A DNA stretch of 9,115 bases from an uncultured Porphyromonadaceae bacterium (GTDB taxonomy: Bacteria > Bacteroidota > Bacteroidia > Bacteroidales > Muribaculaceae). The position numbers and the translations under genes were made by a program. The stretch is from positions 1-9,115 of the forward strand of contig CAMWQF010000099.1 of assembly GCA_947176285.1 (NCBI GenBank). The letters are read 5' to 3'. Shown here piece by piece: positions 6,930 to 9,115 of this stretch. The notes beneath the pieces are model-generated. The model made no database searches, was not told the origin of the DNA, and saw nothing but the letters and a program-made list of their open reading frames with translations. Each line of letters opens with the position of its first letter. The first letter of the stretch is position 1.

Positions 6930-6967
6930 ATTGGACTGTCTTTCCAATAGCCTCCGGAAAAACCGGA
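6930..6967 (+). promoter_or_regulatory. queF leader with two small hairpins, possible regulatory RNA
   Basis: Hairpin 1 pairs ATTGGA (6930-6935) with TCCAAT (6943-6948). Hairpin 2 pairs TCCGG (6953-6957) with CCGGA (6963-6967) around an A5 loop. TTTCC (6941-6945) can alternatively pair with GGAAA (6956-6960), which would break both. I do not recognise the consensus of a known preQ1 riboswitch class here. Regulation is inference. Confidence 0.35.
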
Positions 6968-6996
6968 TTTATGATTCACCTTTGATGAACATTATT

Positions 6997-7461
6997 ATGC
7001 GAAACGAAAAAGAACTTGAAGGAGTTACACTTCTTGGAAATCAGGGAACTAAGTATCCCACTGATTATGCACCTCAACTTCTCGAGACATTTGAGAACAA
7101 GCATCCCGAAAATGAATATGTAGTTCGTCTCGACTGTCCTGAATTTACAACACTTTGTCCTAAGACCGGACAGCCGGATTTCGGACACATAAAGATTTCT
7201 TATATCCCTCGCACTAGGATGGTGGAAAGCAAGAGTTTGAAACTTTATCTGTTTTCATTCCGTAATCATGGAGATTTCCACGAAGACTGTGTGAATATAA
7301 TAATGAAAGATCTTCGCGATCTTATGGATCCACGCTACATTGAAGTGAAAGGTCTGTTCATGCCGAGAGGGGGTATTTCCATACATCCATTTGCCAATTG
7401 GGGAGATGCAGAGCATGAAGAAATGGCTAAGCAAAGAAGAATTTCTCAACTTGATTTTTAA
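6997..7461 (+). CDS. queF: NADPH-dependent 7-cyano-7-deazaguanine reductase QueF
   Basis: QueF reduces the nitrile of preQ0 to the primary amine preQ1, the base inserted into tRNA by Tgt on the way to queuosine. The 154-residue protein is the single-domain (Bacillus type) form and closely matches my recollection of B. subtilis QueF. It has ELEGVTLLGNQGT at the N-terminus and CPEFTTLCPKTGQPDF with catalytic Cys54 and Asp61. The family motif ESKSLKLYLFSFRN begins at 77, followed by GDFHED with H95 and E96, then DPRYIEVKGLFMPRGGISI. I chose the ATG at 6997 because it gives the normal N-terminal length. An in-frame ATG at 6985 would add MNII and cannot be excluded. The GTG at 6922 is in the promoter. 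First gene of the que cluster; queC follows after 9 bp. Confidence 0.97.
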   Translation: MRNEKELEGVTLLGNQGTKYPTDYAPQLLETFENKHPENEYVVRLDCPEFTTLCPKTGQPDFGHIKISYIPRTRMVESKSLKLYLFSFRNHGDFHEDCVNIIMKDLRDLMDPRYIEVKGLFMPRGGISIHPFANWGDAEHEEMAKQRRISQLDF

Positions 7462-7470
7462 CACACTGCT

Positions 7471-8112
7471 ATGAAAGATTCTGTAATTGTGCTTAGTGGT
7501 GGAATGGATTCTACCACCCTTCTTCATGAGAGAAAAGATCAGATTGCTCTGGCTGTGACTTTTGACTATGGTTCGCGTCATAACGCTCGTGAGATAGAAT
7601 GCGCGAAGAAAAATTGTGAAATGCTTAATATAGAGCATCTTGTGATTCCATTAGATTTTATGGGGAAATATTTCAAATCTTCGTTGCTTATTGGAGGCGA
7701 AGAAATTCCCGAAGGTCATTATGCTGATGAAAATATGAAGTCAACAGTAGTTCCTTTCCGCAATGGTATCATGCTTGCGGTGGCTGCCGGACTTGCTGAA
7801 AGCAGAGGACTTAAGAAAGTGATGCTTGCTAATCATGGCGGAGATCATGCTATTTATCCGGATTGTCGTCCGGGATTTGTTTCTGCTATGAGCGAGGCTA
7901 TTTGTCAGGGTACATATGACGGAGTAGTGATAGACGCGCCTTATACCAATATCACAAAAACGGATATAGCTCGAATTGGCAAAAAGATCGGGGTTGACTA
8001 TAACCTAACTTACTCCTGTTATAAGGGAGGGGAGAAACATTGCGGAAAGTGCGGCACATGCGTAGAGCGATTTGAGGCTTTGCGTGATGCTGGAATCGAG
8101 ATCAATGATTAA
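7471..8112 (+). CDS. queC: 7-cyano-7-deazaguanine (preQ0) synthase QueC
   Basis: QueC converts 7-carboxy-7-deazaguanine to preQ0 using ammonia and ATP. The 213-residue length fits the family (about 220). The N-terminus carries the PP-loop ATPase motif SGGMDS (9-14), followed by TFDYGSRHNAREIECA (30-45). VVPFRNGIMLAVAAGLAE (93-110) and NHGGDHAIYPDCRPGF (121-136) are typical. The C-terminal zinc site is complete, with C183, C191, C194 and C197 in the YSCYKGG...HCGKCGTC arrangement, followed by VERFEALRDAGI. The ATG at 7471 is 9 bp after the queF stop, consistent with an operon. A 68-bp AT-rich gap separates it from queD. Confidence 0.98.
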   Translation: MKDSVIVLSGGMDSTTLLHERKDQIALAVTFDYGSRHNAREIECAKKNCEMLNIEHLVIPLDFMGKYFKSSLLIGGEEIPEGHYADENMKSTVVPFRNGIMLAVAAGLAESRGLKKVMLANHGGDHAIYPDCRPGFVSAMSEAICQGTYDGVVIDAPYTNITKTDIARIGKKIGVDYNLTYSCYKGGEKHCGKCGTCVERFEALRDAGIEIND

Positions 8113-8166
8113 AAGTTGCATTTCTATTATTGATGTCGATTTATAAATGTATAATTGAAAATATAT

Positions 8167-8174
8167 AGGGGAAG
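8167..8174 (+). promoter_or_regulatory. Purine-rich ribosome binding site candidate for queD
   Basis: AGGGGAAG lies 6 bases before the queD ATG at 8181. Strong Shine-Dalgarno-like tracts are uncommon in Bacteroidota, and I see none this clear before the other genes of the cluster. It supports the chosen start and independent initiation after the 68-bp gap. Confidence 0.45.
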
Positions 8175-8180
8175 ATATTA

Positions 8181-8513
8181 ATGTACTACGTAAAGAAGAG
8201 ACTTGAGATTTCGGCTGCGCATAGGCTTACATTGCCATATGAGAGCAAATGTAAAAGTCTGCATGGGCATAATTGGGTGATAACGGTGGAGTGCAAGGCA
8301 AAAGAGTTAAATGAATCGGGAATGGTGGTTGATTTCACCAAAATCAAAGAACTCGTCAACGGCACACTTGACCATGCGATATTGAATGACGTGCTCCATT
8401 TTAATCCCACTGCAGAAAATATTGCTCGCTGGATTGTAGATTCTATTCCTGAATGCTATCGTTGCGAAGTGCAGGAATCGGAAGGGAACATTGCTGCATA
8501 TGAAGAAGATTGA
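8181..8513 (+). CDS. queD: 6-carboxy-5,6,7,8-tetrahydropterin synthase QueD
   Basis: QueD, a homologue of 6-pyruvoyltetrahydropterin synthase, converts 7,8-dihydroneopterin triphosphate (made from GTP by FolE) to 6-carboxytetrahydropterin. The 110-residue length is slightly short for the family (about 115-125). The zinc ligands H14 (SAAHRL), H28 and H30 (SLHGHNW) are present. Catalytic C24 sits in the Cys-x3-HGH arrangement diagnostic of QueD. Also visible are VVDFTKIK (49-56), the catalytic D64-H65 pair in LDHAILND, PTAENIARWI (76-85) and the substrate-binding Glu near 101 in ESEGN. The start has a good purine-rich site upstream. The gene is 68 bp after queC and 1 bp before queE, so queD and queE are almost certainly co-translated. 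Confidence 0.97.
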   Translation: MYYVKKRLEISAAHRLTLPYESKCKSLHGHNWVITVECKAKELNESGMVVDFTKIKELVNGTLDHAILNDVLHFNPTAENIARWIVDSIPECYRCEVQESEGNIAAYEED

Positions 8514-8514
8514 T

Positions 8515-9115
8515 ATGAAAAGAATCAACGAAATATTCTATTCATTGCAAGGCGAAGGGCATCACACCGGCTATCCCTCAGTGTTCATTCGTTTTTCAGG
8601 ATGCAATCTTCAATGTCCTTTCTGCGATACTCATCATAATGATGGAGTGTTGATGAATGATACAGACATCATTCATGCCGTAAACCTATATAAGGCAGAT
8701 TGGGTGATTTTGACAGGAGGAGAACCCTCGTTATGGATTGATTCTGCATTCATTAGGCTCCTCCATCAAGCCACAGGCAAGAAAATCGCAATAGAAACAA
8801 ATGGCACCAATCCTTTGCCTGTGGGCATAGATTGGGTTACTGTATCTCCAAAGTCAGGAATTGATGATATGATCGGCAATCCGGAAATAAAAGTCGACAG
8901 GGCAGATGAAATAAAAGTCGTAGATGTCGGTCAGGATTTAGATCATTATTTTGAATTGCCATGCAGAAGTGAGAAAACTCTTATGTATCTGCAACCTTGC
9001 TATGTGGCAGACAAGAAGATTCGAGAGTCGAATATAATGCGGACTGTAAGGCGTGTGCTTCAGGATCCGCGATGGACATTAAGTCTGCAGATACATCGCT
9101 ATCTTGGCATCCCTT
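8515..9115 (+). CDS. queE: 7-carboxy-7-deazaguanine synthase QueE, radical SAM (3' end cut by window edge)
   Basis: QueE is the radical SAM enzyme that contracts the ring of 6-carboxytetrahydropterin to 7-carboxy-7-deazaguanine. Translation from the ATG at 8515, one base after the queD stop, is open for 200 codons to the right edge. It begins MKRINEIFYSLQGEGHHTG, the usual QueE N-terminus, whose QGEG motif is typical of the family. The 4Fe-4S motif is CNLQCPFC (C30, C34, C37; CX3CX2C) followed by DT. The SAM-binding motif LTGGEPSL is at 66-73, and IAIETNGT and VTVSPKSG follow. The last visible residues, LSLQIHRYLGIP, correspond to the conserved C-terminal QTHKYLGI segment, so only a few residues should be missing. 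It completes the QueD-QueE-QueC-QueF route within the window. Confidence 0.97.
   Translation, partial: MKRINEIFYSLQGEGHHTGYPSVFIRFSGCNLQCPFCDTHHNDGVLMNDTDIIHAVNLYKADWVILTGGEPSLWIDSAFIRLLHQATGKKIAIETNGTNPLPVGIDWVTVSPKSGIDDMIGNPEIKVDRADEIKVVDVGQDLDHYFELPCRSEKTLMYLQPCYVADKKIRESNIMRTVRRVLQDPRWTLSLQIHRYLGIP

Noticed and set aside
6930..6967. Known preQ1-I riboswitch
   Set aside because: The loop and 3' A-rich tail sequences of that class are not present in the right order; the leader is therefore kept only as an unclassified structure.
6922..6996. GTG at 6922 as the queF start
   Set aside because: The GTG begins with the last base of the TAATTTTG promoter element, upstream of the expected transcript start, and the added residues do not match QueF proteins.
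7255..7638. Minus-strand open frame of 127 codons across the queF-queC junction
   Set aside because: Antisense to two strongly supported genes, with no motif or initiation signal.

Overview
The window looks like chromosomal DNA from a Bacteroidales bacterium (phylum Bacteroidota). Three points support this. Two intergenic regions carry the Bacteroidota promoter architecture TTTG-N20-TAnnTTTG with exact spacing, and a third carries a near match. MiaA has the GGSMMY variant that I recall from Bacteroides-type enzymes. QueF is the short single-domain type. I cannot resolve the family; a gut lineage is plausible but is inference.

Left half, minus strand (reading from right to left): pepT (peptidase T) has its own promoter. 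It is followed by a 60-bp gap holding a tandem octamer repeat, then miaA (tRNA A37 prenylation, TTG start), a membrane-anchored or secreted DRGH-type DNA/RNA non-specific endonuclease, and mnmE (tRNA U34 modification GTPase). The last three genes overlap each other by 8 and 20 bases and so look translationally coupled. mnmE runs off the left edge, lacking only its last few codons.

Centre: a 204-bp divergent intergenic region separates the pepT and porin start codons. It holds two back-to-back promoters with an 8-bp inverted repeat (TTGAATTC/GAATTCAA) between them. To the right, on the plus strand, are an outer-membrane beta-barrel (porin-like) gene and, 2 bp later, a polytopic inner-membrane protein of the nucleoside-recognition/Gate type. 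They look like a two-gene envelope transport unit that ends at a clear intrinsic terminator.

Right half, plus strand: the preQ1 branch of queuosine biosynthesis, in the order queF, queC, queD, queE. QueD, QueE and QueC convert the GTP-derived dihydroneopterin triphosphate to preQ0, and QueF reduces preQ0 to preQ1. The promoter overlaps the upstream terminator, and the short queF leader can form two small hairpins. queE is cut by the right edge close to its natural end. GTP cyclohydrolase (folE), tgt, queA and queG/queH are not in the window.

Three separate pathways here (MiaA, MnmE, Que) modify positions 34 or 37 of the tRNA anticodon loop, so translational fidelity is a recurring theme. I see no mobile element, CRISPR array, tRNA or rRNA, and no convincing wholly new system. 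The points most worth a second look are the degenerate G4 motif in MnmE, the nuclease inserted between two tRNA-modification genes, the repeat beside the TTG start of miaA, the queF leader, and the uncharacterised barrel/Gate pair.
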